The translations under genes were made by a program, and so were the position numbers. This document shows, one piece after another, positions 36,052-46,966 of a stretch of DNA of 64,000 nucleotides; the first letter of the stretch is position 1, and every line of letters begins with the position of its first letter. The DNA lies in contig CP134874.1 of the NCBI GenBank assembly GCA_037318855.1, positions 4,030,598 through 4,094,597 of the forward strand. The letters are read 5' to 3'. The stretch is from Candidatus Sedimenticola sp. (ex Thyasira tokunagai). GTDB taxonomy: Bacteria; Pseudomonadota; Gammaproteobacteria; Chromatiales; Chromatiaceae. Under the pieces are notes generated by a model. The model did not search any database, was not told where the DNA came from, and worked only from the letters and a program-made list of their open reading frames with translations.

Positions 36052-37381
36052 CACTAGTGTCCGGGGAAATTATTAAATAGATTCAGTTGGTTAGGCATAT
36101 CGCTATCATCGCTTATAAATTCTGATTCAGTAAGCATATGAAATAATGAGCTTTTCTCGAATAAGGTCAAGCTCAAGATCTGTAGAATTGTGTAGAGATC
36201 TGCGTCGATGTTGAGCCGTTTCTTGATAATGGCCACGAGCACGTACACAGAGATGGCAATCCAGATCTGACTTTTTACTGCGTTCTCCGAAGTGCCAAAG
36301 AACGATTTAATACGTAGATGTTGCTTTATCCATTTGAAGAACAACTCAACCTGCCAACGGTACCGGTAGAGATCAGCCACTGTCTGCGCTGGAATGGCAA
36401 AGTTGTTGGTCAGGAAATTGAAAGTTTTTCCAGTTTTGGCATCATGGTATTTGATACGCCGTAGTGACTGCGGGTAGCCGGTTGCCGTATTGACCCCGGT
36501 CAGCACGATGGTCTGATCACACTGCACTCCGCCAGATTTGTCCGCCGGGTGCGAGTAGCGGCGTTTGTACTTTGTATTGGATTTGGCGCGGATGACAAAG
36601 AAACTCCCTGCCATGTGCAAAGCGAAGAGTCGTTCGAAATCCACATAACCGCGATCCATGATGTAGAAGGCACCAGGCTCGGGTAGCAAGATATCGAGAA
36701 CGTTGACGTCATGGAGCTTGCCGTCAGAAATGTGGATAAAGGTCGGGATGTTGCCCCGAAAGATCCAGCAAGGTGTGGAGTTTGACGGCAGACTTGGTGG
36801 AACGAAACAATGCCCACGGAAAGACTGACAAGCATAGGTCGATGGTGGATGCGTCAAGTGCGTAGATTGTATTGTCGAGTTCGAGACCAAGATCTTCGTC
36901 AGCATATAGTGGTCGGGCTATGCGAATCGGTGCATGGGCAAAGTCTGCGAAGATACGCCAATCTCGGCGTTCGCTCGCATCCGCCAGAGTGCTTCTGGAT
37001 ATACTGCTACGGATGCCCATATGGTACAGCTTGTCCCTTTGTGCTCGCAGACAGGCCTCAATATCGCGCAAGCTTTCGCGATAAGTCAGCTGCGCAAAAG
37101 CCATGCAGAGGTACTGATCGAGACAAGAGAAAGATTTTTTGTAACGGTTGCCATGGTAGCGGGTGACACATCGCCGAAAGGTGTGCATCGGCAGGTGGTC
37201 GATAATCTGTGAAAAAACGAGCTTGCCGACATGCATGGAAACATCCCCAAAATCCCTGAGAAATGGGTATTTTTGAGGGTTTTCTGGACGATTCAAATCG
37301 ATGACACCCTTAAATTGTTATTTTTACTTTGTCCTACAGGCAATTATAAGGTAGCGACACTAGTTTTACCGGACAGTAGTG
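36052..37381 (-). mobile_element. IS4-family element (1330 bp) inserted in the end of ISB copy 2
   Basis: The ends CACTAGTGTCCGGGGAAA and the complement of TTTTACCGGACAGTAGTG are inverted repeats. It is flanked by an exact 9-base duplication GTTCCCCAT at 36043-36051 and 37382-37390, which is ISB end sequence. The order of events is therefore ISB first, IS4 later. Confidence 0.88.
36054..37296 (-). pseudogene. IS4-family transposase, frameshifted
   Basis: The N-terminal part (37296-36724) has an IS4-type start with LTYRESLRDIEACL and IYALDASTIDLCLSVFPWAL (first Asp). The C-terminal part (to 36054) has FYIMDRGYVDFERLF (second Asp) and LYRYRWQVELFFKWIKQHL (the Y-R-E signature helix with the catalytic Glu). 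The two overlap in different frames near 36770, so one indel splits the gene. Confidence 0.85.
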
Positions 37382-37404
37382 GTTCCCCATAAAAAGTTGA
37401 CACA

Positions 37405-38196
37405 TTAGCTTTTCGACTCAGCATAGTCTGCTGGACTCATATACCCTAAGCTTGAGTGTAAACGCCTCCGGTTATAAAAACGAATGTATTTCTTGGTCTT
37501 CCTTTTGAAATCCTCAATGCCATCAAATTTCTCCGTATAGTACATTTCCGACTTATACGTATGAAAGAATGACTCCATATGGGCATTGTCCATAGCAATT
37601 ACCCTTGCCTGACATACTCTGCTCGATCGCTTGACTCTCTAGCAGCCTTCCAATCTTGTGGTTGGCATACTCTATACCCCGGTCTGAATGGAATATTTTT
37701 GGTCTTGCTTCTGGGTGCCTTTGCTTTGCCTTTTGAAAGGTCCTGACGATTAAATCTGCATCTCGAGTCCTACTTATTTCCTCACCCACAAGCTGCCTGG
37801 TACATAGATCCATAATGACTGAGAAATAGACAAATTGGCCGTGATGACGTGTGTAGGTAAAGTCCGCTACCCAAACTTCATGTGGATTCTTTGGTATGGG
37901 CAACTCAGCCAAAAGATTACTCTTCGCTATTTTTGAGCCAGTTGCCACTGCCTAGGTTTATAGCGTTTATCCATTTTTGCTCGAATTCCTATCTTCCTCA
38001 TCAACTTAGCGACAGTATTCTCACAACGACTAAAGCCTCTACTCTTTAGTTCCACTGTCATTCTAGGACTACCGTAAGTCTCCTTGACTTCCCGGTGTAT
38101 CTTGAGAATTTCATCAATGATCATGCCATTGTAAACGGACTGGAACGAACCAGGTCGCTTCTTCCAAGCATAATATCCACCTCGACTCACATCCAA
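37405..38196 (-). pseudogene. ISB copy 2 OrfB, frameshifted
   Basis: The same integrase core as copy 1, split into three frames by an extra G near 37593 (after GKGNCY) and a one-base loss near 37940 (after RQWQ). The start region MDVSRGGYYAWKKRPGS is in frame here, unlike in copy 1. Confidence 0.85.
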
Positions 38197-38243
38197 CAGG
38201 AGGCAAAGTGGGGATACACCAAACTCATCATTTAAATCTTCTA

Positions 38244-38555
38244 TTATTTTGAAGGCTTCTTTCTTTTGGCGTCGCCCATCTCCTCGAGTTTTTTTAAAAC
38301 AGCATTCTCCATCCTTAGGTGCTTATTCTCCTTCTCCAACTGTTTTAGTTGCTCCCTGAGCTTCAAATCTGTCTGAACATCGATTTTATCAGGCATTTTA
38401 TCGAGTAACCCCGCATCTCGTAATTCCTTCTTCCAGCGATACAAAGAAAATGTATGTATCCCTATTTCCTCCGCAACCTCACTGGCAAGTATGCCAGGCC
38501 TGCTCGCTTTTAGTACCGCTTGTATCTTGATATCGATTGAATGGTTCTTTCTCAT
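38244..38555 (-). CDS. ISB copy 2 OrfA
   Basis: A 103-residue HTH/coiled-coil OrfA, identical in sequence to copy 1. It is intact, whereas OrfA in copy 3 carries two one-base insertions. Confidence 0.88.
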   Translation of the reverse strand: MRKNHSIDIKIQAVLKASRPGILASEVAEEIGIHTFSLYRWKKELRDAGLLDKMPDKIDVQTDLKLREQLKQLEKENKHLRMENAVLKKLEEMGDAKRKKPSK

Positions 38556-38605
38556 TTGACACCTCTGGTTGTAAACAGGGTGTCAACTTTTATTGGGGAG
38601 GCTCA

Positions 38606-38644
38606 CTAGCGAAATAAATGTCAGGTTGATTTACTTTGTTATGT
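38606..38644 (-). other. Possible half of an attC site cut by ISB copy 2
   Basis: Right after the stop of the trypsin-like gene the minus strand reads ACATAAC, then AAAGTAAATCAACCTGAC, as the first half of an attC would. The complementary half is not found beyond the IS, so the site would be truncated. The R'' motif has one mismatch. Confidence 0.25.
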
Positions 38645-38648
38645 AAAC

Positions 38649-39037
38649 TTATCCATGACACATTACTTGTACTGTATATTTTGTGGCCTCTTCAGCAATA
38701 TCTGGTGTAGATAATTCCTCCATATTTTCAGAATCACTTGTATGGTATTTAATTTTATGGTCTTCCAGTACTTGTATGACAGAGTAATTTTTTACAGCAA
38801 AGTTTATATTCTGTGCTAAATCACCGGTAAATTGTGCCAACTTAATTGCATTCAACTTACTTTGCACAATACCAAATACTAACCACTTTTTGTTAATTAA
38901 TGGACCACCGCTATTTCCTGGTTGAATTGGTGCAGATATTTGCAGAAAAGCATCATCGCCACCAAGCCCTGCTAATGCACTTATATTACCTGCGGTTAAG
39001 CTTGGGTTGCTTGATAGCACCCCATGCAATGGATAGC
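38649..39037 (-). pseudogene. 3' part of a trypsin-like lipoprotein gene split by IS1380
   Basis: It encodes the second half of an HtrA/trypsin-type protease domain with the catalytic Ser in ISAPIQPGNSGGPLINK, preceded by GYPLHGVLSSNPSLTAGNIS. The IS1380 element (with ISB copy 3 inside it) separates it from the His/Asp half at 41852-42689. The joined frame is exact: 409 codons, 408 residues. Confidence 0.85.
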
Positions 39038-39358
39038 CTAGCCCCAATATTTCACAAAATAAAAGGCAGAATCCTCGTATATTCGATATAATTCAGTTAC
39101 TTACACTGTAATCGAAAAGGATTCTGCCTGTGACAAACTGTAACCAAACTGTTCTGGAATTTCCAGTCCTTAAACGCCGCAAGGTACAGGCCGAATTTAG
39201 CGGCGGCGACATTACTTCAGATGGGGGTGTGCTTCTACTGAGACAGATCGACAGGCGACTCGGTTTAATGAAAGCGGTTGATGCCGTCATTCCAGATCCG
39301 CGAAATCCTGATTACATCACTCACTCCCAACTGATGTTCCCCATAAAAAGTTGACACA

Positions 39359-40154
39359 TTAGCTTTTCGACTCAGCATAGTCTGCTGGACTCATATACCC
39401 TAAGCTTGAGTGTAAACGCCTCCGGTTATAAAAACGAATGTATTTCTTGGTCTTCCTTTTGAAATCCTCAATGCCATCAAATTTCTCCGTATAGTACATT
39501 TCCGACTTATACGTATGAAAGAATGACTCCATATGGGCATTGTCATAGCAATTACCCTTGCCTGACATACTCCCTGCTCGATCGCTTGACTCTCTAGCAG
39601 CCTTCCAATCTTGTGGTTGGCATACTCTATACCCCGGTCTGAATGGGAATATTTTTGGTCTTGCTTCTGGGTGCCTTTGCTTTGCCTTTTGAAAGGTCCT
39701 GACGATTAAATCTGCATCTCGAGTCCTACTTATTTCCTCACCCACAAGCTGCCTGGTACATAGATCCATAATGACTGAGAAATAGACAAATTGGCCGTGA
39801 TGACGTGTGTAGGTAAAGTCCGCTACCCAAACTTCATGTGGATTCTTTGGTATGGGCAACTCAGCCAAAAGATTACTCTTCGCTATTTTTGAGCCCGGTT
39901 GCCACTGCCTAGGTTTATAGCGTTTATCCATTTTTTGCTCGAATTCCTATCTTCCTCATCAACTTAGCGACAGTATTCTCACAACGACTAAAGCCTCTAC
40001 TCTTTAGTTCCACTGTCATTCTAGGACTACCGTAAGTCTCCTTGACTTCCCGGTGTATCTTGAGAATTTCATCAATGATCATGCCATTGTAAACGGACTG
40101 GAACGAACCAGGTCGCTTCTTCCAAGCATAATATCCACCTCGACTCACATCCAA
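39359..40154 (-). pseudogene. ISB copy 3 OrfB, frameshifted
   Basis: The same integrase core, broken near 39931 by an extra T in a T run (AKNG then stop). Further one-base changes near 39574 and 39642 alter the second Asp region: KIFHSDRG is lost to a short frame-shifted stretch. None of these indels is shared with copies 1 or 2. Confidence 0.85.
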
Positions 40155-40201
40155 CAGGAGGCAAAGTGGGGATACACCAAACTCATCATTTAAATCTTCT
40201 A

Positions 40202-40515
40202 TTATTTTGAAGGCTTCTTTCTTTTGGCGTCGCCCATCTCCTCGAGTTTTTTTAAAACAGCATTCTCCATCCTTAGGTGCTTATTCTCCTTCTCCAACTG
40301 TTTTAGTTTGCTCCCTGAGCTTCAAATCTGTCTGAACATCGATTTTATCAGGCATTTTATCGAGTAACCCCGCATCTCGTAATTCCTTCTTCCAGCGATA
40401 CAAAGAAAATGTATGTATCCCTATTTCCTCCGCAACCTCACTGGCAAGTATGCCAGGCCTGCTCGCTTTTAGTACCGCTTGTATCTTTGATATCGATTGA
40501 ATGGTTCTTTCTCAT
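40202..40515 (-). pseudogene. ISB copy 3 OrfA with two one-base insertions
   Basis: 314 bases against 312 in copy 2: an extra T near 40311 (TTTAGTTTGCTCC) and another near 40487 (ATCTTTGATATCG). OrfA is therefore not readable in this copy. Confidence 0.8.
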
Positions 40516-41851
40516 TTGACACCTCTGGTTGTAAACAGGGTGTCAACTTTTATTGGGGAGGCTCACAACTGAGCCTGCTACGACAACGTGTTTACGGTCT
40601 AGGCTTGGGCTATGAAGACCTCAACGATCACAAAACCCTGCGTAATGATCCTGCTTTGCAGACGGCTGTCGACCGGGAACAGAAATTGGGTAGTCAGTCT
40701 ACCCTCTGTCGGCTTGAGGGCCGTACTGGAAGAAAGGCGGCAGTCGATATCCATAGGGTGTTGATCGACCAATTCATCGCTTCTTTTGACTCTCCTCCCG
40801 ATGAGTTGATCCTGGACTTTGATGCCACCGATGATCAAGTTCATGGTATGCAGGAGGGACGCTTTTTCCATGGCTATTATGACCACTACTGTTTTCTTCC
40901 CCTCTATGTCTTTTTGTGGTGATCAATTGCTCATCAGCTACCTGAGGCCCAGCAATGTTGACGGGGCGAAACATACATGGGCGATTCTGGCGTTACTGAC
41001 GAAACGGCTGCGCCAGGAATGGCCCGATGTTCAGATCATCTTCCGAGGAGACTCCGGGTTCTGTCGCCATAGAATGCTGGACTGGTGTGAACGCCGTGGT
41101 GTGAAGTACATCATTGGTATTGCCCGCAATAAGCGGCTGGAGCAGATGATTGAACCGGGTATGCAGATTGTTGAACAACTTGTCGAACTGACTGGCGAGA
41201 AACAGCGGGAGTTCTTCCGGTTGCACTATGCCGCCAAGAGTTGGAAACATACTCGCCAGGTCATTGCTAAGCTGGAGGTCACAGACAAGGGGCGCAATCC
41301 ACGTTTCATCGTCACCAATCTGGAAGGTGACAAGCAGGCACTCTACGATGATCTCTACTGTGCCCGTGGCGAGATGGAGAACCGGATTAAAGAGCAGCAG
41401 ATGGGGCTCTTTGCAGATCGTACCAGTGCCCACTATTGGTGGGCGAATCAGTTCCGGTTACTCCTCTCCAGCCTGGCTTATGTGCTGATGGAGAGTATCC
41501 GCCGGTTGGCGCTCAAGGGCACAGAACTGGCGAGAGGCCAAGTAGGCACGCTTCCGGATCAAGTTGTTAAAGATCGGTGCAGTTATGCTGCGCAATACGC
41601 GCCGTATCCGCTTCCTGCTCTCCAGCGCTTACCCTTATCAGGATCTCTTCGCCTTGGTGGTTGCTCGTCTGCGACCCGGATAGTTCTCAAGGAGTGCCGC
41701 CCCGGCACGATGATAAACAATGGGGGTAAGGGGAGGTGTGCTTTGATTGTCAGAAAACCACCTTCGATAAGATATACATTCCTATCTTGCTTCTGACTTG
41801 CTTAGTATGGGTTAAAAAGCATCGAATCGAATGCTGGGTGAAACATGCGGG

Positions 41852-42689
41852 CTAGCGTGATAATTTCGTCACCAAGTCGACCAGCATGAATTTTGCTTGG
41901 AAAATAAGCATGATTTTTTGATTCAACTTCAGTTGACAGTATAGCAATATCATTCTTACTATCAGATGCAATCAATTTCGCATTCTTTTTAATGCCGTTT
42001 TCGTTAGTAGTTATAGCAAGACATTCCTTTACAACGTGGTAATTAGTTACAATATTTCCAGAGCTATTAATAACAAAACCACTACCAGTACTCACTAAAT
42101 CAACTGCGTCACTAAGCTTTTCAAAAGACAACTGATGTGCAGTATTTGACAGCACATAATATTCCAGTGACTTTAATTGCTTACTAAATAGCTCATTGAA
42201 ATATTTATTCACTGTACTAACGTATGCATTGTAAAATGCATTTTCATCATTTATAACAGCAGATGCCACACTATCACTTACCTTTCTCTTTTCAATTAAT
42301 TCTCCTTTACTTGAAAACAAGGATGCTCTAATTTCAGTTTTATAAATACCCCAATATTTATCAAGTTCAGCCTCACCCTCAATTTTTAGTAGATAATGAG
42401 CAGGTTTGTCGAGCGAAAAATAATCAACCTCTGTAAAATATTTTGAAGCGACATCTTTACTTGCTTTTTTAAGATTTTCGCCAGGATTTAATAGCCACTG
42501 ATGACCATACCCACTATGCACCATCATTTGTTCTTTACTTTCATTTTTAGGAATAAAGACGACTAATTTACCACTTAGTGGTAGCTTTTCAGAAAGCGAT
42601 GAATCTGGCTTAATGTCTTCGACTTTAACTTTTTGCACAGCGCAACCACTTAGGATCATCAATGCGCATAACATAATTATTGCTCTCAA
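41852..42689 (-). pseudogene. 5' part of the trypsin-like lipoprotein gene
   Basis: Start TTG 42689 with GAGGAAG 6 bases upstream; the signal MRAIIMLCALMILSGC gives a lipidated Cys 16. After a domain of about 180 residues of unknown kind comes the protease half with STGSGFVINSSGNIVTNYHV (catalytic His) and ASDSKNDIAIL (catalytic Asp). Being membrane-tethered and HtrA-like, it would cut proteins in the periplasm. It lies as a cassette between attC sites. No PDZ domain is seen. Confidence 0.82.
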
Positions 42690-42710
42690 TTGTACTTCCT
42701 CATATTTTTT

Positions 42711-42776
42711 ATATAACGTTGCCTTCAGCGGAGCAGGCGCGGTAGCGCCTGCATCCGATGGAAGGCCTTGTTAAAT
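42711..42776 (-). other. Integron attC site 1
   Basis: On the minus strand it starts ATTTAAC (RYYYAAC) and ends AACGTTATAT; the arms CGGATGCAGGCGC and GCGCCTGCTCCG pair around TACC, with AAGGCCTTC/GAAGGC outside. The length of 66 bp is typical. The stop codon of the DUF3800 gene lies inside it, as expected for a gene cassette. Confidence 0.75.
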
Positions 42777-43136
42777 GGATAATTCACGATCAACATAGTC
42801 CGTAACAGATGATTTAAACGTTGACCTTTTGCTGCACGCAACACTTATACCTTTACCTATGATGCTGGTAGGGTGTCCTCTATATTTGGATGCCAATGCC
42901 TTAGAAAAATCAACTCCCAGTCCAGATGACTTCTTCCCGATTGCACATTCGATAACTTCCCTTGTTGCTCCCAGTACTAAATCAGCGAACTGCAGCAAGG
43001 TTGAATGATGCATGTTTACATAAGCAGCACAGTCCATAAATGCAAGCGGTTCCAGTGCTCCCGAGTGATAAGTGACGCTACCTTCTTTTGTCTTGCCTTC
43101 GTTGTATGCAGATGCGTACTCTGAGTCAAAAGGCTT
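42771..43136 (-). pseudogene. 3' part of a DUF3800 gene split by IS1595
   Basis: It encodes DSEYASAYNEGKTKEGSVTY to the end, including CAAYVNMHHSTLLQFADLVL, a typical DUF3800 C-terminal motif (the ...lQlADlva... part). With 44167-44648 it gives 280 continuous codons after removal of the IS and one 8-base duplication. Confidence 0.8.
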
Positions 43137-44166
43137 CCTGATTACCCACCAGGCTCAGCTATTGAGCCTGTGGTGGCCGCATAATGGAACCCTCTGAATA
43201 TACGAGGGTTTCCATCATGCCAAAAAATACTATCCAGTTTCAAAAAGGGCTTGGTTTGCACGAATTTCTGGAAAAATATGGTACCGATACTCAATGCAGC
43301 CAAGCGTTGCATCGACTTCGCTGGCCAAGTGGATATGTTTGCCCAGAGTGCGGTAACGCAACGTGCTGCGAACTCAAAAGCCGCAAGATATACCAGTGTC
43401 ATAAATGTCATCACCAGACATCGCTTACTGCGGGTACCATTTTTCATGGCACAAAGTTGCCTTTGAAGAAATGGTTTCTGGCCATCTATTTGCTGACCCA
43501 GCGTAAAAAGAGCACCTCTGCCTTGCAACTGTCTCGTGAGATTGGAGTGAACTACAACACTGCGTGGAAGCTCAAGCACAAACTGATGCAGGTAATGATG
43601 GAACGCCAGGGTAAGAAAAAGCTGACTGGCCGCATTGAAATGGATGATGCATATATTGGCGGTGAAAAACCTGGTAAGCGTGGACGAGGCTCCCGCAACA
43701 AAATCCCTTTCGTAGCCGCCGTTGAGACGACGCAGGACGGCAGGCCTTTGAAAATTCATCTGCGTCGTGTGCGTGGTTTTCGTAGTGCAGAAATTGCTCG
43801 ATATGCCAAGTCCAGTCTGGTTTCTGGTAGCACTGTATTCTCTGATGGTCTCTGCTGCTTCAGAGCTGTCACTGATGCTGAATGCGATCATGTGGCCATT
43901 GTGACTGGTGGCGGTCGAAAAAGCGCACAGAGCTCCACCTTCAAGTGGGTGAACACCATGCTTGGCAACGTCAAGAATTCTTTGCAGGGAACTTTTCATG
44001 CTATACGAAAAAAACATGTACCTCGTTATCTTGCCGAATTCGAATATCGGTTTAATCGTCGCTTCAATCTTCCAGAAATGATTGAGCGATTGCTCTTTGT
44101 TGCGTTGCGTACACCACCAATGCCTTATCGCTTCTTGAGAATGGCTGAGGTTTATGGGTAATCGGG
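43137..44166 (+). mobile_element. IS1595-family element (1030 bp)
   Basis: The ends CCTGATTACCCA and TGGGTAATCGGG are inverted repeats. It is flanked by an 8-base duplication, AAAGGCTT (43129-43136) and AAAGGTTT (44167-44174), with one mismatch. The element is intact and carries one gene. Confidence 0.9.
43217..44161 (+). CDS. IS1595-family (ISXO2-like) transposase
   Basis: A 314-residue transposase from ATG 43217. It has an N-terminal zinc ribbon (CPECGNATCCELKSRKIYQC, HKCHHQTSLTAGTIFHGTKL) and an ISXO2-type DDE core with EMDDAYIGGEKPGKRGRGS, FSDGLCCF and the last segment YLAEFEYRFNRRF. The frame is undamaged, so the element could still move. Confidence 0.93.
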   Translation: MPKNTIQFQKGLGLHEFLEKYGTDTQCSQALHRLRWPSGYVCPECGNATCCELKSRKIYQCHKCHHQTSLTAGTIFHGTKLPLKKWFLAIYLLTQRKKSTSALQLSREIGVNYNTAWKLKHKLMQVMMERQGKKKLTGRIEMDDAYIGGEKPGKRGRGSRNKIPFVAAVETTQDGRPLKIHLRRVRGFRSAEIARYAKSSLVSGSTVFSDGLCCFRAVTDAECDHVAIVTGGGRKSAQSSTFKWVNTMLGNVKNSLQGTFHAIRKKHVPRYLAEFEYRFNRRFNLPEMIERLLFVALRTPPMPYRFLRMAEVYG

Positions 44167-44648
44167 AAAGGTTTTGAGTCTCCTTTATCAGGCCAGTCAA
44201 GAATTACTTGTGCGCGATCAGGTTTGGATTCCTCAACATGTAACGCATAGCGCATTAATCCATTACTGAATGAGTACCTGGTGAGATCCGGCTTATAGCC
44301 TTTGATGGTTTTGCGTACGATGCTATGGCTTTCTACTACAGCAACAATAATCTTGAAGCCAAAAGAACTCGTAGCATGTGCAATTTCCATGCGCCATTCC
44401 TTCGATGATTTCAATAGGTCATCGTATAGAGAATCCATACCTTGTTTTTTATATAGAGCTTTTAGATCTTTGAAATTCCATTTTACTGGCGCCCTCTTGT
44501 GGGCATATTTCGCTTTGACAGATTCAATAGCATCGCGCAATCCGGCTTCCTGATCAGGAGGTACGGCCACACCTCCAAAAAGGAGAATATCTGGAATCGT
44601 GGTTCCACGAAGACCATTGAGTTCAGAGTTGTCGGCGTACCATCTCAT
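44167..44648 (-). pseudogene. 5' part of the DUF3800 gene
   Basis: Start ATG 44648, only 7 bases beyond the attC 2 boundary. It begins MRWYADNSELNGLRG with an acidic strand like the DxSG start of DUF3800 proteins (here Asp6-Asn-Ser), then VAVPPDQEAGLRDAIESVKA. DUF3800 proteins have an RNase H-like fold and are often found in defence and integron contexts; their activity is not established. The IS1595 element follows after GDSKPF. Confidence 0.78.
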
Positions 44649-44737
44649 TTTTTACATTTAACGTTTCGCTTCACCGGAAAAATAAAGCGGAGGAGCGGAG
44701 CGACGTAGCTTTATTTTTTCCGAGTTTATGCGCTTGT

Positions 44738-44924
44738 ATGGTCAAATCCCCTCATTAATCTGATTAAATGGAGCCCGTAACTTGGGCAAACAAGTTACCG
44801 ATTCAGTAGCCCGATGATGCCATGGTCTCACAGACCGTTAACAAGCGGGGGCACTGAATCGATCCGATTTTATCTCGAACAGTCGAATGGGCTCCAAGCC
44901 CGAATTTAGCAAGGTAGAGTTATA
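44738..44924 (+). ncRNA. Non-coding left end of the IS110-type element (possible bridge RNA)
   Basis: 187 bases without an open frame precede the transposase. IS110 elements are known to encode a bridge RNA in such an end that pairs with target and donor DNA. The inverted arms AACTTGGGCAAACAAGTT and several G/C blocks suggest structure, but I did not fold it or match the loops to the CGCTTGT target. Confidence 0.3.
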
Positions 44925-45872
<948 letters not shown>

Positions 45873-46071
45873 ATTGTTAAAGAGCTGGTTTGACACCACA
45901 GTCGCTTGTTAGATCTATTAGAAGTGTGTTGTGTAACGACGGAATATCCATCTCTATTCAAAATCACCATCTATCTCAACCCCAACTAGTAGCTACGACC
46001 TAATCGAACTAGCAATGACCTCAACTGATGCACCAACAGGGAATTAGATCAGGATTTACGTGTTATCCGTA

Positions 46072-46587
46072 CTAGCTGTTACCAGCAACAAACCTACTGA
46101 TCCTGTTTGCAATGACTTCAGGGTGTTGGTAGTGAATATTGGCACCATATCCCTCTAAATATGATTGTGACTTTCCCCATGCCAGATCATCTGTAGAAAA
46201 CCTGTTGTGTTTATAAGCGTCGGTACGACCACCTGTTACTCCAGCGTTGTTAAAACCAGATATCACTCCTCTCTCAAGTGTCACCATGCTATGTGTCAAA
46301 TTATCTGGGCAAAAACGTTCATAAAACCCAAGCACGTTACCACCGGATAAGTTGTCTAATTTTTTTCTGGTTAATATAGGGTCTTGAGTGCATACAAGAA
46401 AAGAAGCGTATGAAGGAATAAATACTTGATATGGATGGTTTTCAGGTTTGTTTAGAACCCCGTTTTTTTCTTCTTCTGTGATCAAATTAGCCCTGAAAAG
46501 CCAAATAACTACTGCTGAGTGACAGTTGTCAGCTCCCGTGGGTTGTCTTTCTGCAGCATTGCTAAGTGCAGTTTCAATAAAGTCCAT
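46072..46587 (-). CDS. Cassette-encoded protein, possible cysteine hydrolase
   Basis: A 171-residue protein from ATG 46587; an upstream TTG is open but unneeded. Residues (counted from that TTG) C29 and H106 stand in DNCHSAVVIWLFRANLI and LTHSMVTLERGVISGFNNAG, with N120-N121 following. A Cys in a helix start and a His-Ser-Met-Val strand are the layout of NlpC/papain-like hydrolases, so a peptidase, amidase or effector-like enzyme is possible. No signal peptide. It is a gene cassette between attC 3 and attC 2. Confidence 0.6.
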   Translation of the reverse strand: MDFIETALSNAAERQPTGADNCHSAVVIWLFRANLITEEEKNGVLNKPENHPYQVFIPSYASFLVCTQDPILTRKKLDNLSGGNVLGFYERFCPDNLTHSMVTLERGVISGFNNAGVTGGRTDAYKHNRFSTDDLAWGKSQSYLEGYGANIHYQHPEVIANRISRFVAGNS

Positions 46588-46642
46588 GATTGCTATCCCC
46601 GGATTCAATTTAAATAAGTTTACATCTCATTACTACTCATTG

Positions 46643-46706
46643 ATCTAACAGCTAAGCATTTATCCGTTGTGCGCAGTTCAGCATGACGGATAAATGTCTG
46701 TTGGAC
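46643..46706 (-). other. Integron attC site 3
   Basis: On the minus strand it starts GTCCAAC and ends GTTAGAT, both perfect matches to RYYYAAC and GTTRRRY. The arms CATTTATCCGT and ACGGATAAATG pair over 11 bp around an 18-base loop. Length 64 bp. It lies 56 bases upstream of the cassette gene ending at 46072. Confidence 0.78.
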
Positions 46707-46966
46707 TGAGCCGATTCTTGCACGGCACTCTACTTTAATAGGGGATTGTTTTTTGGACTAAACAGCACTTGATGGCCGGTGATAGGTTGTGATCGCGCTT
46801 TCATCCATATACTCCCTGTTCAGCACCGCAACTCCCTCCACTTAATGGGGCTTTCTACCCTTTTTACCCGATTTTCATTCAGTTTGCACCCTCCAGGTCG
46901 CAATAGTCCATAAGCAAGCCGTAGCCTGCCCAGTATCCTTCCTCTTATCTCACCCTCACTATAGGG

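Larger units (their letters stand above)
36041..38605 (-). mobile_element. IS3-family element ISB, copy 2, itself split by IS4
   Basis: The left end ATGTTCCCC starts at 36041 and is interrupted after nine to eleven bases by the IS4 element. The remainder runs from 37382 to GGGGAGGCTCA at 38605. The flanks CTAGTG (36035-36040) and CTAGCG (38606-38611) are a near-match duplication. It sits in what looks like an attC half-site. Confidence 0.8.
39334..40565 (-). mobile_element. IS3-family element ISB, copy 3 (1232 bp)
   Basis: The ends ATGTTCCCCATAAAAAG and TATTGGGGAGGCTCA, with flanks CAACTG at 39328-39333 and 40566-40571. It lies within the IS1380 transposase. It is 6 bases longer than copy 1 because of one-base insertions and a CCC run. 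Confidence 0.88.
39130..41683 (+). pseudogene. IS1380-family transposase, broken three times
   Basis: The N-terminal part (LKRRKVQAEFSGGDITSDGG) is at 39130-39333 and the rest resumes at 40572. The catalytic core shows LDFDATDDQVHGMQEGRFFH, IIFRGDSGFCRHRMLDWCER and a late CARGEMENRIKEQQMGLFAD. Besides the ISB insertion, one extra T near 40913 and another indel near 41550 shift the frame; the true C-terminus (FALVVARLRPG) ends at 41683. Confidence 0.85.
39042..41851 (+). mobile_element. IS1380-family element, split by ISB copy 3
   Basis: The ends CCCCAATATTTCAC and GTGAAACATGCGGG are imperfect 14-bp inverted repeats. The flanks CTAG(C) at 39038-39041 and 41852-41855 are the target duplication. 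Net length without the inserted ISB is about 1.57 kb, near the family norm of 1.65 kb. Confidence 0.85.
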
